Part shown: positions 53,946 through 63,900 of the stretch, in pieces
Position numbering within the stretch: the first letter of the stretch is position 1
Layout of the letters: the number at the start of each line of letters is the position of its first letter
Assembly: GCF_001625695.1 (NCBI RefSeq)
Contig: NZ_AUXY01000083.1
Span: forward strand, 61,373 to 125,372
Reading direction: 5' to 3'
Source of the DNA: Pseudoalteromonas luteoviolacea H33-S
GTDB lineage: Bacteria; Pseudomonadota; Gammaproteobacteria; Enterobacterales; Alteromonadaceae
Length of the DNA: 64,000 nucleotides
The notes under the pieces: model-generated
Told to the model about the DNA's origin: nothing
Database searches by the model: none
Seen by the model: only the letters and a program-made list of their open reading frames with translations
Translations under genes and position numbers: made by a program

Positions 53946-54649
53946 GCAACAACCTGCTCTACTATAGGTGAGTCTTCAAGTTTACCGTCAAGTAAATCAA
54001 GCCTTCTTTTCGCCATATCTGCACAGCGAGGGTCATGGGTAACCATACACAAGGTAGTTCCTTCGTTATTTAACCGAGTGAACATCTCCATAACCTGATC
54101 GCTGTTTTTAGAATCTAGGTTCCCGGTGGCCTCATCAATCAGTAAAAGCGTTGGTGAGCCAACAAGTGCCCGAGCAATTGCAGCCCGTTGTTGTTGGCCT
54201 CCGGACAGTTGATTTGGCTTGTGAGCTGATCTGTGGGTCATATCAACAGTGCTTAAACTATGCATGACCTTTTCTTGGATCTCTTTTTCACTGAGCTTTT
54301 CTCTTCTATAACGCAGCGGCATAGCAACATTTTCAAATAAAGAGAGTTCGTCAACTAAATTGAATGACTGAAAAATAAAACCCATCTTTTCACATCTGAC
54401 ATAAGCAGCTTCCGTTAAGGAAAGATTGGAGACATCCTGATCACCGATAAAGTATTGACCGCTATCTGGCGTATCTAGCAAACCCAATAATGAGAGTAAG
54501 GTTGACTTACCACTGCCAGATGGACCACTGATTGAAATGAAGTCTCCCTGATTAATGGTTAAGTTGATGTCTTTAAGTGCATAGGTATCCATTTCGCCTG
54601 TGTGATAAACCTTACTGATCCCCTTCATGGTGAGAATAGGCTTGCTCAT
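53942..54649 (-). CDS. MacB/LolD-type ABC ATPase
   Basis: A 235-residue ATPase with Walker A GPSGSGKST, signature LSGGQQQR, Walker B LLIDEATG, and the His switch in VTHDPRC. Sequence type is MacB/LolD. It has no membrane part and pairs with the overlapping permease gene. The full set with the fusion protein upstream is a MacAB-like tripartite exporter. Confidence 0.9.
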   Translation of the reverse strand: MSKPILTMKGISKVYHTGEMDTYALKDINLTINQGDFISISGPSGSGKSTLLSLLGLLDTPDSGQYFIGDQDVSNLSLTEAAYVRCEKMGFIFQSFNLVDELSLFENVAMPLRYRREKLSEKEIQEKVMHSLSTVDMTHRSAHKPNQLSGGQQQRAAIARALVGSPTLLLIDEATGNLDSKNSDQVMEMFTRLNNEGTTLCMVTHDPRCADMAKRRLDLLDGKLEDSPIVEQVVA

Positions 54650-54812
54650 TATCTTTCCTTTTTCGTTATAATAATTGTTATATTACCTTGGCTAATCTGC
54701 TCGAGAATGCGTTATGGTAATTTGAGCACAGAGCAAAATTGTCAGGTCTTTTTTTTGGCTAGTCCTAAATGCTGCAGGAACGCTTCTTAATGGGCTAGCA
54801 GAAATGACTGTA

Positions 54813-56063
54813 CTAATTTAAAATTTGAATCCGGTCAGCATCTTTGAAATTTGGCAGACTAGACAAAATCAACCGATCATTTTCTGCCGCACCGCCATAT
54901 ATTTCTATCAGGTTTCCTGATTCATTACCAAAACTGATCAGTTTTTTCTCGGCCCATTCGTTTTCGGAGTCTAATTTGAACAATTCCATTTGGCCGTCTT
55001 TTTGGGCATTGATCGGGCGCTCAATAAAGAGGGTGTCTTTTAAAGTTGTAATGACAATTTCTGCGTCCACACTTAATTCAGGGCGAGCTGAAGGTGGCGC
55101 AGGAGTGTCGAAGGTAATTTCAATCTCGATAGTGCCCTCATTAACTTGCGGAGCGATGCGACTGATTTTCCCAGCCATTTTATCTTGTATTGATTTGACG
55201 CTGACTTGCTGGCCAATTTGTAGCTGGTCCGCATTTGATTGAGAGACTTTTATCATCGCTAATAAGTCATCTTTGCTACCGACTAAGGCTAATTCCTGGC
55301 CTGCGGTGACGCTTTGCCCTAATTCAACCGGCATGCGTTGTAAAATACCAGCTAGACCGGCTCTGACCGTTAACCGTTCGACTTGCTCAGCCGCGCTACG
55401 GTATAAATTCGCATATTCGTTGATTTCTTCTTGTTGAATGTTCTCAACCTCTAGGTTTACTGCTTTATATTGCTCAAAAGCCTCTTCGAGCAATTTTACC
55501 CGCAATTTCATTTGTTCAACGTTCAGCACTGTAGTCTGGTAAGTAATACTGGAGACGATTCCGTCTTTTACCAGTTTATGCTCAGCAATTTGTTTCAGTT
55601 TTGCCACTTCGTATTCAGACCGTAATTCTGCTAGCTTGGACTTTTCTGATAATAATTTCTGACGGTTACTGAGTTTCAACTTTCTCAGGTTTGCCTTTTC
55701 TTTTGCCAGGGCAATTCTAGCAGCTTCTAAGTTTTTATACGCTTCCGGGTTATCAAGCTGCATGATCACGCTGTCTTGTTCAATTTTTGCTCCTGGACGC
55801 AAATATATTTCTTTCACCGTCGCCGGGGTCTGTGAAGTAATCAGGGTTTGCTTTTTAGAACGTAAAACACCATAACCACCAACGAGCACTTGCAAATCTC
55901 CCCGTTGAACCGTTCCCCAAATGAGCTTGTCTCGTTCAATATCTGGTATGTTATCGGATTGTCCTCTTGCTGATACAAATAAGACCCCAAGAAAAATTAG
56001 AATCAGCAAAAATATAGCGGATTTCTTTTTGTTTTTGTTGGAGTGGGATCTAATGACGTCCAT
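54813..56063 (-). CDS. Membrane fusion protein (HlyD/MacA-type)
   Basis: A 416-residue adaptor: an N-terminal membrane anchor (about residues 15-31), a lipoyl/barrel half (TPATVKEIYLRPGAKIEQDS), a long coiled-coil hairpin (about 110-225), and a beta-barrel (GQSVTAGQELALVGSKDD). It joins the inner-membrane ATPase/permease to an outer-membrane TolC-like protein. It begins the three-gene exporter operon; 163 bases separate it from the ATPase gene, an unusual gap inside a set. Its promoter region is shared with the divergent acylase gene. Confidence 0.85.
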   Translation of the reverse strand: MDVIRSHSNKNKKKSAIFLLILIFLGVLFVSARGQSDNIPDIERDKLIWGTVQRGDLQVLVGGYGVLRSKKQTLITSQTPATVKEIYLRPGAKIEQDSVIMQLDNPEAYKNLEAARIALAKEKANLRKLKLSNRQKLLSEKSKLAELRSEYEVAKLKQIAEHKLVKDGIVSSITYQTTVLNVEQMKLRVKLLEEAFEQYKAVNLEVENIQQEEINEYANLYRSAAEQVERLTVRAGLAGILQRMPVELGQSVTAGQELALVGSKDDLLAMIKVSQSNADQLQIGQQVSVKSIQDKMAGKISRIAPQVNEGTIEIEITFDTPAPPSARPELSVDAEIVITTLKDTLFIERPINAQKDGQMELFKLDSENEWAEKKLISFGNESGNLIEIYGGAAENDRLILSSLPNFKDADRIQILN

Positions 56064-56431
56064 TGGCTAATAGTACTCCTAACTTAATATTATTATTAGG
56101 TTTATAACATGAATATTACATAATTAAAAGGGGTCAAAGTCGGAGATGCTTGGGCTGAAGCATCCTTTATATTTATGCTTTCGGCTTGACTTTTATTATG
56201 GCCCGCTAATCGGGATTTGCTTGTTTTAACGAAGTTAATGATAAAAGTATCTGTATTTTCAGTTAACTCCTTTATTTTCAGTTAACTAATGTGCTAGCAT
56301 CATTTACAACTATTTACGGTATGGCAACTTAAACGGCTTTCAATAGTACAATTGTTTGCCTTGGTTTTATATGCTGGACTCAAGCCAAACACTGGGCTTG
56401 AGTATTGGAAAATTAAGTAGGGATTAATAGG
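56064..56431. other. Divergent promoter region of the cluster
   Basis: About 370 AT-rich bases between the fusion-protein and acylase start codons, without a gene. It holds a tandem 15-bp direct repeat, listed separately. Confidence 0.5.
56254..56287. repeat. Tandem direct repeat in the cluster promoter
   Basis: TATTTTCAGTTAACT occurs twice, with starts 19 bases apart, so both copies lie on roughly the same helix face after two turns. The AGTTAACT part contains the palindrome GTTAAC. The site sits 145-178 bases upstream of the acylase start and could bind a regulator of both divergent units. Confidence 0.6.
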
Positions 56432-58864
56432 ATGTTAACTAGATTTCCGATAGCTTCTCGCTTTGGTTTGTTCATTATTATTCCACTTTTTGTCGTATTT
56501 CTGACTGGCTACAATATACTGCGCGAAAGCGCCTCTGACGCAGAGCTGGCAGTAATATTAAATGGCATTAACGATGAAGTGGTCATAGTTAGAGATGAAG
56601 CCGGTATTCCGGCGATCACTGGCAAGAGCGATAATGATGTGTTTTTTGCCATGGGGTTTATTCAGGCTCAGGATCGGCTCTGGCAGATGGAGTATAACAG
56701 AAGGCTGGCCCAGGGGCGCTTAAGTGAAGTCTTTGGCATTGATCTACTAGACACAGATAAATGGATGAGAACTCTAGGGCTATACCGTGCATCCAAAAAA
56801 GCCCTGCATAGGTTAGGAGCTGGATCTTCAAAAGCGCTTGAATCATATACGCAGGGAGTTAATGCTTGGATTAATCAGGCTGAGCAATTGCCGGCTGAGT
56901 TTGAGCTGTTTGATTATCATCCTGAACCTTGGTCGCCGGTTGACTCCATTGCTATTGGGAAATTATTTGCTTTAACCCTTGGAGGTAATGCTTTCCTAGA
57001 GTCCAGACGACAGATTTCACAAAAAATGTTATCTGAGCAGCATTATGCTAGCTTATTCCCCGATGTCGTCATCTCGAATAATAATCATGACTTAGCACTC
57101 GCATCGATAGCTGATATCGCCTCTAATGTTAGCCAGCAACAATTGCTTGGGGGAAAAAATGTCGGTAGTAATGCCTGGGTAATTTCTGGAAAATTAACGG
57201 AAAACGGCTCTCCGATCCTAGCGAATGATCCCCACCTGGCCCTGCAAATCCCTTCTGTTTGGTATGCCGCAAAGTTAAAAGGAGAAAACATAACGTCCAG
57301 TGGAATGACCTTGGTTGGCATGCCGATCATTATTTTTGGCACAAATAATCATATTTCCTGGGGTGGCACAAGTTTACCTGCCGATGTTCAGGATCTTGTC
57401 TCTTTGAGAATGAACCCTGATCAGGGAAATTTTTATCAGGCCGGAGATAAATGGCTCAGATTTGAAGAGCGAGAAGAAGTAATTCATATAGCCCCGGGTT
57501 TTCCTAAGGTACTGAAAAAGAGAATTAAGCCGGTAAAAATGAAGGTGCTCAGTTCTGTTTACGGACCAGTGGTCAGTGACTTTATCGGTGCCTCGGGCCA
57601 GACACTTTCGTTGCAGTGGTCTGCACTTGAAGCTGACGATACTAGCTTCGAAGCCCTGTATAAGTTGAACTATGCCCAAGATTGGAAGCAATTCCGACAA
57701 GCGTTAAGTCTACATGTAGCGCCTTCTTTGAACATCTTGTATGCAGATAAAAACAACAATATAGGCATAAGCGCCGCTGGTAAAATACCAGTTAGGAACA
57801 GCAGTTCTTTTGGCATGCTACCGACATCCAGTGAACACTTCTCTTGGAATGGTTATCTTGACTGGGGCGATATGCCTTATGAATATAACCCGGATCGAGG
57901 TTTTATTGTCAATGCCAATAATAAAAGTGTCAGTGATGATTATCGACATTTTATTTCGAATGATTGGGCAGATCCCGCAAGGGCAGATAGAATAACCGAT
58001 CTTATTCATGAAAAGGTGGCGAAGCTCGAGAAAGTTGATGTCGCTTATGTTGCCGAAATGCAGCATGACCTATTTGACTTAAGTGCTGAAAGTTTACTTC
58101 AGACACTGGGAGGTATCATTCGAGAGCAAGATGCTCAAGATGAATTATTAAAATCTCTTTATGATTGGAATCGGGATTTCAGTGAAAAGAGTAATGCCGC
58201 TGCGATTTACATGTCATTTTTACGCCACCTTAAATTAAGGTTGTTTAAAGATGAATTTATTCAATACCACCGTTCGCCTGGACTTGTGGCGCACACCGAA
58301 GAAATCATCGAGGGGTTAGAGGTTAATATCGTCAATAAAGCATTAACCGAGGATGTTTTTTGGTGTGATAATGTTGCTACCACTTATCAAGAAACCTGCA
58401 AAGATATCATACCGCTGGCGCTAAAAGATGCCAGAGACGAATTAACCGAATTAGGGGGCAGTAATATGGACGACTGGCGCTGGCAGCAGTTTAGCCAGCG
58501 TACCTATAAGCACCAGCCTTTTAGTCAGTTTAAGCACCTAGAACATTTTTTTGAGAGAGAAGCTGCGAGCAACGGATCTCCAAACACTATTAATGTTGCT
58601 AGCTATGATTTCGACGAGTCGGAAGGTTATATCCAATTTCTTGGTGCAACCTTTAGGCAAATTATCGAAATGTCCGATGATACATATCATGTAATGACAA
58701 ATTCTACTGGACAGTCCGGCAATGTATTTAGCCAGTTTTATGACGACATGCTAACTTCGTTTGACATAAATGCACTGCATTCAATGAAAGCTTCTTTAGC
58801 CGGCAAACCCATCACCCTGAGGCCTAGCACCCCCTCACAGTCAAGTCATGTGGAGGAGAAATAA
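56432..58864 (+). CDS. Penicillin acylase-family Ntn hydrolase (peptide deacylase candidate)
   Basis: An 810-residue Ntn hydrolase with an N-terminal membrane/signal helix (about 10-28). It has the family layout: alpha chain with RDEAGIPAITGKS and QAQDRLWQMEYNRR, then the self-processing site VGSNAW, whose Ser246 becomes the N-terminal nucleophile of the beta chain. Downstream markers include NDPHLALQIPSVWY and NIGISAAGKIPVR. The family removes acyl side chains in the periplasm (PvdQ in pyoverdine, ClbP-analogous roles elsewhere). Its stop overlaps the exporter start by one base (TAATG), tying it to peptide export. The likely role is removal of an N-acyl prodrug group; the substrate is unproven. 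Confidence 0.85.
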   Translation: MLTRFPIASRFGLFIIIPLFVVFLTGYNILRESASDAELAVILNGINDEVVIVRDEAGIPAITGKSDNDVFFAMGFIQAQDRLWQMEYNRRLAQGRLSEVFGIDLLDTDKWMRTLGLYRASKKALHRLGAGSSKALESYTQGVNAWINQAEQLPAEFELFDYHPEPWSPVDSIAIGKLFALTLGGNAFLESRRQISQKMLSEQHYASLFPDVVISNNNHDLALASIADIASNVSQQQLLGGKNVGSNAWVISGKLTENGSPILANDPHLALQIPSVWYAAKLKGENITSSGMTLVGMPIIIFGTNNHISWGGTSLPADVQDLVSLRMNPDQGNFYQAGDKWLRFEEREEVIHIAPGFPKVLKKRIKPVKMKVLSSVYGPVVSDFIGASGQTLSLQWSALEADDTSFEALYKLNYAQDWKQFRQALSLHVAPSLNILYADKNNNIGISAAGKIPVRNSSSFGMLPTSSEHFSWNGYLDWGDMPYEYNPDRGFIVNANNKSVSDDYRHFISNDWADPARADRITDLIHEKVAKLEKVDVAYVAEMQHDLFDLSAESLLQTLGGIIREQDAQDELLKSLYDWNRDFSEKSNAAAIYMSFLRHLKLRLFKDEFIQYHRSPGLVAHTEEIIEGLEVNIVNKALTEDVFWCDNVATTYQETCKDIIPLALKDARDELTELGGSNMDDWRWQQFSQRTYKHQPFSQFKHLEHFFEREAASNGSPNTINVASYDFDESEGYIQFLGATFRQIIEMSDDTYHVMTNSTGQSGNVFSQFYDDMLTSFDINALHSMKASLAGKPITLRPSTPSQSSHVEEK

Positions 58865-60498
58865 TGAAGATCATGAGTGAATTTGGCAAAAATGCCCCTA
58901 ATAAGGTTTTTATTTCTCTGATGTTAGGTGTAATTGCTGGGGTGCTCTACGTCGGCTTGATCCCACTGGTGTTATCGAGCTTGAATGAACTACCTGGGAT
59001 TATGTACATCGATTCTGCACCGGCTGAATTATTTGGTTATCAGATTTCTAATCTGCCAATCGCATTTGCTTTTTTCTCTCTTTGTTTGCTGATCTTAATT
59101 CTAAGGACCGTCTCTCAAATTATGCTGACGGCAGTATCACTTAACTTGACGATGAAGATGAGAGAGAATTTATACCAGCGTGTTAGCGGTTCGCCTATAG
59201 ATGCCCTGGAAAAGATAGGTTCGCCGCGCATTATTAATACCATGACTATGGATGTCAGAAGAGTTGTAGATGGTGCGAGTATGGCGCCACCTATACTTGT
59301 TAGCTTGGCAACCGTCGCCGGTATGATGTTTTATATCTGGATTGAAAATTCAAAAGTATTCTCTTTTGTTTGTTCTGCGTTATTGTTCGGTATTATCACT
59401 TATCAAATTCCTATTTTAATCGGGCGTAAATATATGTTGCGGGCGAGGGAGTTAATGGATGAATTGCAGGAAGGCTTTCGCGGTGTGATTTTAGGGGCAA
59501 AGGAATTAAAGCTGAACAGAAAAAAGAAGGACAGCTTTATCAAAGATGAGTTGTTAGCGGTGGAATCGAAAATTGAATCTACCAATATCAAAGCCGAAAC
59601 CGCATTAACTTCAGCCATGAATTACGGCGATATGCTCGGCTTTTTTGGGATTGGTTTGCTGGCATTTGTTTATGTTAACTATGAGCAGGTTAGCAATTCC
59701 GAACTTATTGCCATCATCATGATCTTACTTTATATCTCCAGCCCAGTTGGTTCTATTTTGTCAGCGATCCCAGTTTTTATAAGTGCAAATGTGTCCTATA
59801 AAAGAATGGAGGAAATTTATGCTGAAATGGTGGATGAAGAGAGTGTTGATGAAGGGCTTGAACCGCCTTGCTGGCAGCAAATACAACTAAAAAATGTAAC
59901 TTACATCTATAGCGATGAACATGGATTCAAAGCAGGACCTGTTGATTTAACGATTAAAAAAGGGCAGATCACTTTTATTGTCGGTGGTAACGGCTCTGGT
60001 AAGTCTACGATAAGTAAAGTGATTACTCTTCATTATTACCCGACTGCTGGGCACGTCTATTTTGATAATGTACAAATCAACAGAAGTAACATTAATGGCT
60101 ATCGCCAGACGATCTGCTCTATCTACAGCGATTATTATTTATTTAAAACCCTGCATGGCATAGACCTGGAATGCCCGACTGTGAATGCAAAAATCGACCA
60201 GCTAATAAAAGATCTGGCTTTAGATGGAAAGGTTAAATTTGAAAATGGCAGGTTTTCGACTACTAAATTATCGGATGGTCAGCGTAGGCGTATGGCGTTG
60301 TTAGTGGCGGTGATGGAAGATAAAGACTTATATGTTTTTGATGAGTGGGCCGCAGATCAGGATGTTGTGTTTAGAAAAGTTTTTTATGAGCAAATATTAC
60401 CTGAGCTTAAGCAAAAAGGAAAAGCTGTGGTTGCTATTAGCCATGACGATCGCTATTTCCATCTCGCCGACCAGGTATTAAATTTAAATCCGAGCTAA
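58864..60498 (+). CDS. Cyclic/siderophore peptide ABC exporter (PvdE/SyrD type)
   Basis: A 544-residue half-transporter with six hydrophobic helices (about 17-300) and a C-terminal ATPase. The ATPase has Walker A GGNGSGKST, signature LSDGQRRR, Walker B LYVFDEWAAD, and the His loop AISHDD. This arrangement and the WAADQD segment match the TIGR01194 PvdE/SyrD group, which moves NRPS peptides across the inner membrane. It is co-translated with the acylase (1-base overlap). It would deliver the acylated product to the periplasm, where the acylase acts. Confidence 0.9.
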   Translation: MKIMSEFGKNAPNKVFISLMLGVIAGVLYVGLIPLVLSSLNELPGIMYIDSAPAELFGYQISNLPIAFAFFSLCLLILILRTVSQIMLTAVSLNLTMKMRENLYQRVSGSPIDALEKIGSPRIINTMTMDVRRVVDGASMAPPILVSLATVAGMMFYIWIENSKVFSFVCSALLFGIITYQIPILIGRKYMLRARELMDELQEGFRGVILGAKELKLNRKKKDSFIKDELLAVESKIESTNIKAETALTSAMNYGDMLGFFGIGLLAFVYVNYEQVSNSELIAIIMILLYISSPVGSILSAIPVFISANVSYKRMEEIYAEMVDEESVDEGLEPPCWQQIQLKNVTYIYSDEHGFKAGPVDLTIKKGQITFIVGGNGSGKSTISKVITLHYYPTAGHVYFDNVQINRSNINGYRQTICSIYSDYYLFKTLHGIDLECPTVNAKIDQLIKDLALDGKVKFENGRFSTTKLSDGQRRRMALLVAVMEDKDLYVFDEWAADQDVVFRKVFYEQILPELKQKGKAVVAISHDDRYFHLADQVLNLNPS

Positions 60499-60903
60499 AG
60501 GTTTGATTAAAAACATACAATCTCACCCTTTATTCTTTTGAATGATTGGTTTACGGTTGGTTTATGAATGTTTTTTTTGGGGTGTTTTTTTGTTAATTTA
60601 AGGTTGTATGGATGATGAGTAAATTAGACGTAGTGATGGACTGCAGCAAAGTTAATTATCTTGTTAGAGTTTCGAATAAATCCCCTTATGTGCTAGGCGC
60701 ATTTTCCTTGCATAACCTCTCCACCTCACTGACATATTCAATTAAAAACTTAATCTCTCGGTTTTACCAGCCAAGTTTCTTTTAACACCTAGGCATAATT
60801 TTTCAGCTAACCTCTTCCTGTTTCGAAAAACTAGGGCTAGCTTAAGGTCACTCTGCATAATAATTATTTAAAATTTATCAATAACATAATTAGAAGAATA
60901 AAT
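60499..60903. other. Leader region before the NRPS gene
   Basis: About 405 bases. A run of T (60570-60588) follows the exporter gene. A 57-codon frame at 60612-60785 begins ATGATG after AAGG but has no family similarity; it may be a leader peptide or chance. GCATAATAATTATTT at 60855-60869 is a weak Fur-like match (about 11 of 15 positions by eye), not convincing. Confidence 0.4.
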
Positions 60904-63900
60904 ATGAATAAACCACGGACAAGGCTTCCTTTATCATTACCCCAGTCAGATATATTTTGGGATCAGCTTAGAAATGAAAACTCTCCAGTTTACAATGTTG
61001 GTGGCTATATAAAGTGCCGTAAACTGGATATCGAAAAGATCACTCGAGCCCATGAAAAAGTAGTTAATGGCAATGACGCTTTTGGTATTAGAGTAAATTA
61101 TGACGCTGATGAGGTATATCAATATATCAGTGACGAACGCGATACCGACTTGGCCTTTATCGATTTTTCAGCACACAGTGATGCTTTAACAAAGGCGAAA
61201 TACTGGCTTAAACAAGTTTTTGAATCTCCAGTGCCTTTTATTGATACTTTCTTGTTTAAAACTTGGCTGGTTAAAGTTGAAGAAGATCAATATTGGTATG
61301 TTGCATTTGCACATCACCTGATGATGGATGGATGGGGCTTTTCTAATTGGGCTAAAGAAATATCTCGTTTATACAATCAGTGTACCGATGATGAGAGTAA
61401 GGGCATAACTCCCTTAGCTTTAAACACTGTTGTGCTGAAAGACCAAGAGTATCAAAAAAGTGAGCGGTATCTCAAGGATAGAGCCTACTGGCAGACTAGG
61501 TATCACGAGGATAATAGCAGTATAATCCGAGCCAATTACGCCAATGAGTTTGATCATTCCCGTGCTTGTCCTAGTAGACGTCTCGAATTGCCACTTTCTA
61601 GAGATTTTTACCAGCAAATTAAAGATCTTTCACAAGAGCTTAAAGTAAGCATTTCTCATATATTGTTGGGGGTTTTGAGTAAATATTTTTCTTCAGCATA
61701 TTCAGCATCAAGCCTGTGTTTTGGTATTCCGGTACATAACCGAAGAAAATTTTCCGAGAAAAAAATGATTGGGGTATTTACCGGAGTAAACCCTTTTAAC
61801 GTGGAGATTGAGCCGGGGCAAACTTTTCGTGATTTAGTCAGTGAAATAGCTCGTCAACAAAAGTCTGACTTTAGGCATCAAAGGTACCCTATAAGCCATA
61901 TAAGTCGTGATTTAGGAATAACGGCACATGGTAATGCTGTTTATGAAATTATGTTTAATTTCTTACAGTTGGATTACAGAGACTTATCCTTTGATTCATA
62001 TCAGGGCGAATTGAATTATGTCAGCCATAACCATAACAAAACACCGTTGGTTATTACATTATGGGATGGCGGTGCTGAGAAGATTGAGCTGCAATTTGAG
62101 TATTCACAGTCGTGTTTTGTAGAGCAGGAAGTTCAGGCTTTATCCGAACGTATTTTACTTTTACTACAATCTTTCCTTCATTCCCCGGATACGCTTTTAT
62201 CCGACGTTGATGTCTTGGTGCCAGCAGAGAAGGCATTGCTGTTAACTGAAAACCAGAGCCACATGGAAACCCCCCTCAGTCAATTGTGCACTCATGAGTT
62301 TTTTGAAGCCCGGGCGTCACTCCACCCCGAGCAGGAGGCGCTGCGTTGCAACGGCACTTCTATGACTTACGGTGATTTAAACTGCCGTGCCAACCAATTG
62401 GCCCATTACCTTAAAGCACAGGGGGTAAAGCCTGATAACGTGGTAGGCGTTTGTGTCGAACGGTCTTTGGATATGGTGGTTGCTATTCTGGCTATTCTCA
62501 AGGCCGGCGGTGCGTATCTGCCTTTAGATCCTGACTATCCTGAATCCCGTTTGGCTTATATGGTAGAAGATAGTTGTGTAGATATTGTGCTGACACAAAC
62601 CCAATTGAAGGACAGCTTCCCGTTTCTTGAAAGTAGGGCTCTGTGTCTGGATAACGCAAAGTTTGCAGTAAGATTAGCGACCATGCCGTCGGACAATTTG
62701 CCAGTATCATCTTTGGGGTTATGTGCTGAGCATCTAGCGTATCTGATATATACGTCAGGCTCTACCGGGCGACCCAAGGGTGTTATGGTCGAGCACCGAA
62801 ACACCGCAGCCCTGCTGACATGGGCGTTGGATTTTTATAGTCGGGAAACCTTAGGATGTGTGCTGGCTTCCACTTCTATGTGCTTCGATTTATCGATTTT
62901 TGAAATGTTTGCTCCTCTGGCCGCCGGTGGTTCGGTTCTGATTGTGAAGAATATTCTTGATTTCTCTGAGACTGATGACATAGATAAGGTGACTTTAGTC
63001 AATACGGTGCCCTCGGCAGCTCAGGCTTTACTAACCGGAATAAAACTGCCAGCTAAGTTAAGAACCATAAACTTGGCGGGAGAAGCATTAAAACAAGACT
63101 TGGTTGATAGTCTATATCAGGCCGGTTTTAGCTCTGTCTATGATCTATACGGACCATCAGAAGATACCACCTATTCCACCTGTAAATTACGTATTGCCAA
63201 CGGGCGGGCGAGCATAGGCACGGGCATTGCCAATACGCAGCTTTATGTGTTAACGCCATCGGGACAGCTTGCCCCTAAAGGGGTGAGCGGAGAGTTATAT
63301 ATAGGCGGAGCAGGATTAGCTCGAGGTTATCTGAACCGGCCAAAGCTGAATGATGAAAAGTTTGTCGCCAATCCATTTTATGACGGGTTGGACAGCAACA
63401 GCAGTAAACGTTTGTACCGGACCGGGGATCTAGTGCGCTGGCTCCCTTGTGGTGAGCTAGAGTACCTGGGCCGTCTTGATCATCAGGTAAAAATTCGGGG
63501 ATTTCGTGTCGAGCTTGGGGAGATCGAGCATGTCCTGACAGTTGATACAGGAGTCAGGGAAGCCGTGGTGCTCGCTCGGGAAACCGCCGAAAACAGCAAA
63601 CGCTTAGTGGGCTATTTGGTGATAGATGACAGCATAGAGGATGAAGCCAGTTTTCTTGATGGTCTGCGTTCGCACATGAAACAGGTGTTACCTGAATATA
63701 TGGTGCCTTCCGCCTTAATGGTGCTAGAGTCTTTGCCTTTAACTGCTAATGGGAAGCTTGACCGTAATGCCCTGCCAGAGCCAGAAGCAGGCTTCTTAAG
63801 AGGTATGTATGTTGCACCGCAAACAAAAACAGAAAAAATCTTATGCCGGATCTGGCAGGAAGTACTTGAGCTTGAACAGGTTGGCATCCAGGACAACTTT

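Noticed and set aside
54666..54680. AT-rich palindrome resembling a Fur box before the ABC ATPase
   Set aside because: A weak match inside an operon gap; chance is likely in AT-rich DNA.
51495..56063. Calling the MacAB-like set a macrolide resistance pump
   Set aside because: Position inside the peptide cluster makes product export the simpler reading.
60855..60869. Fur-like site before the NRPS gene
   Set aside because: Only about 11 of 15 positions match and the region is very AT-rich; the Fur-like site at 7575 is far stronger.
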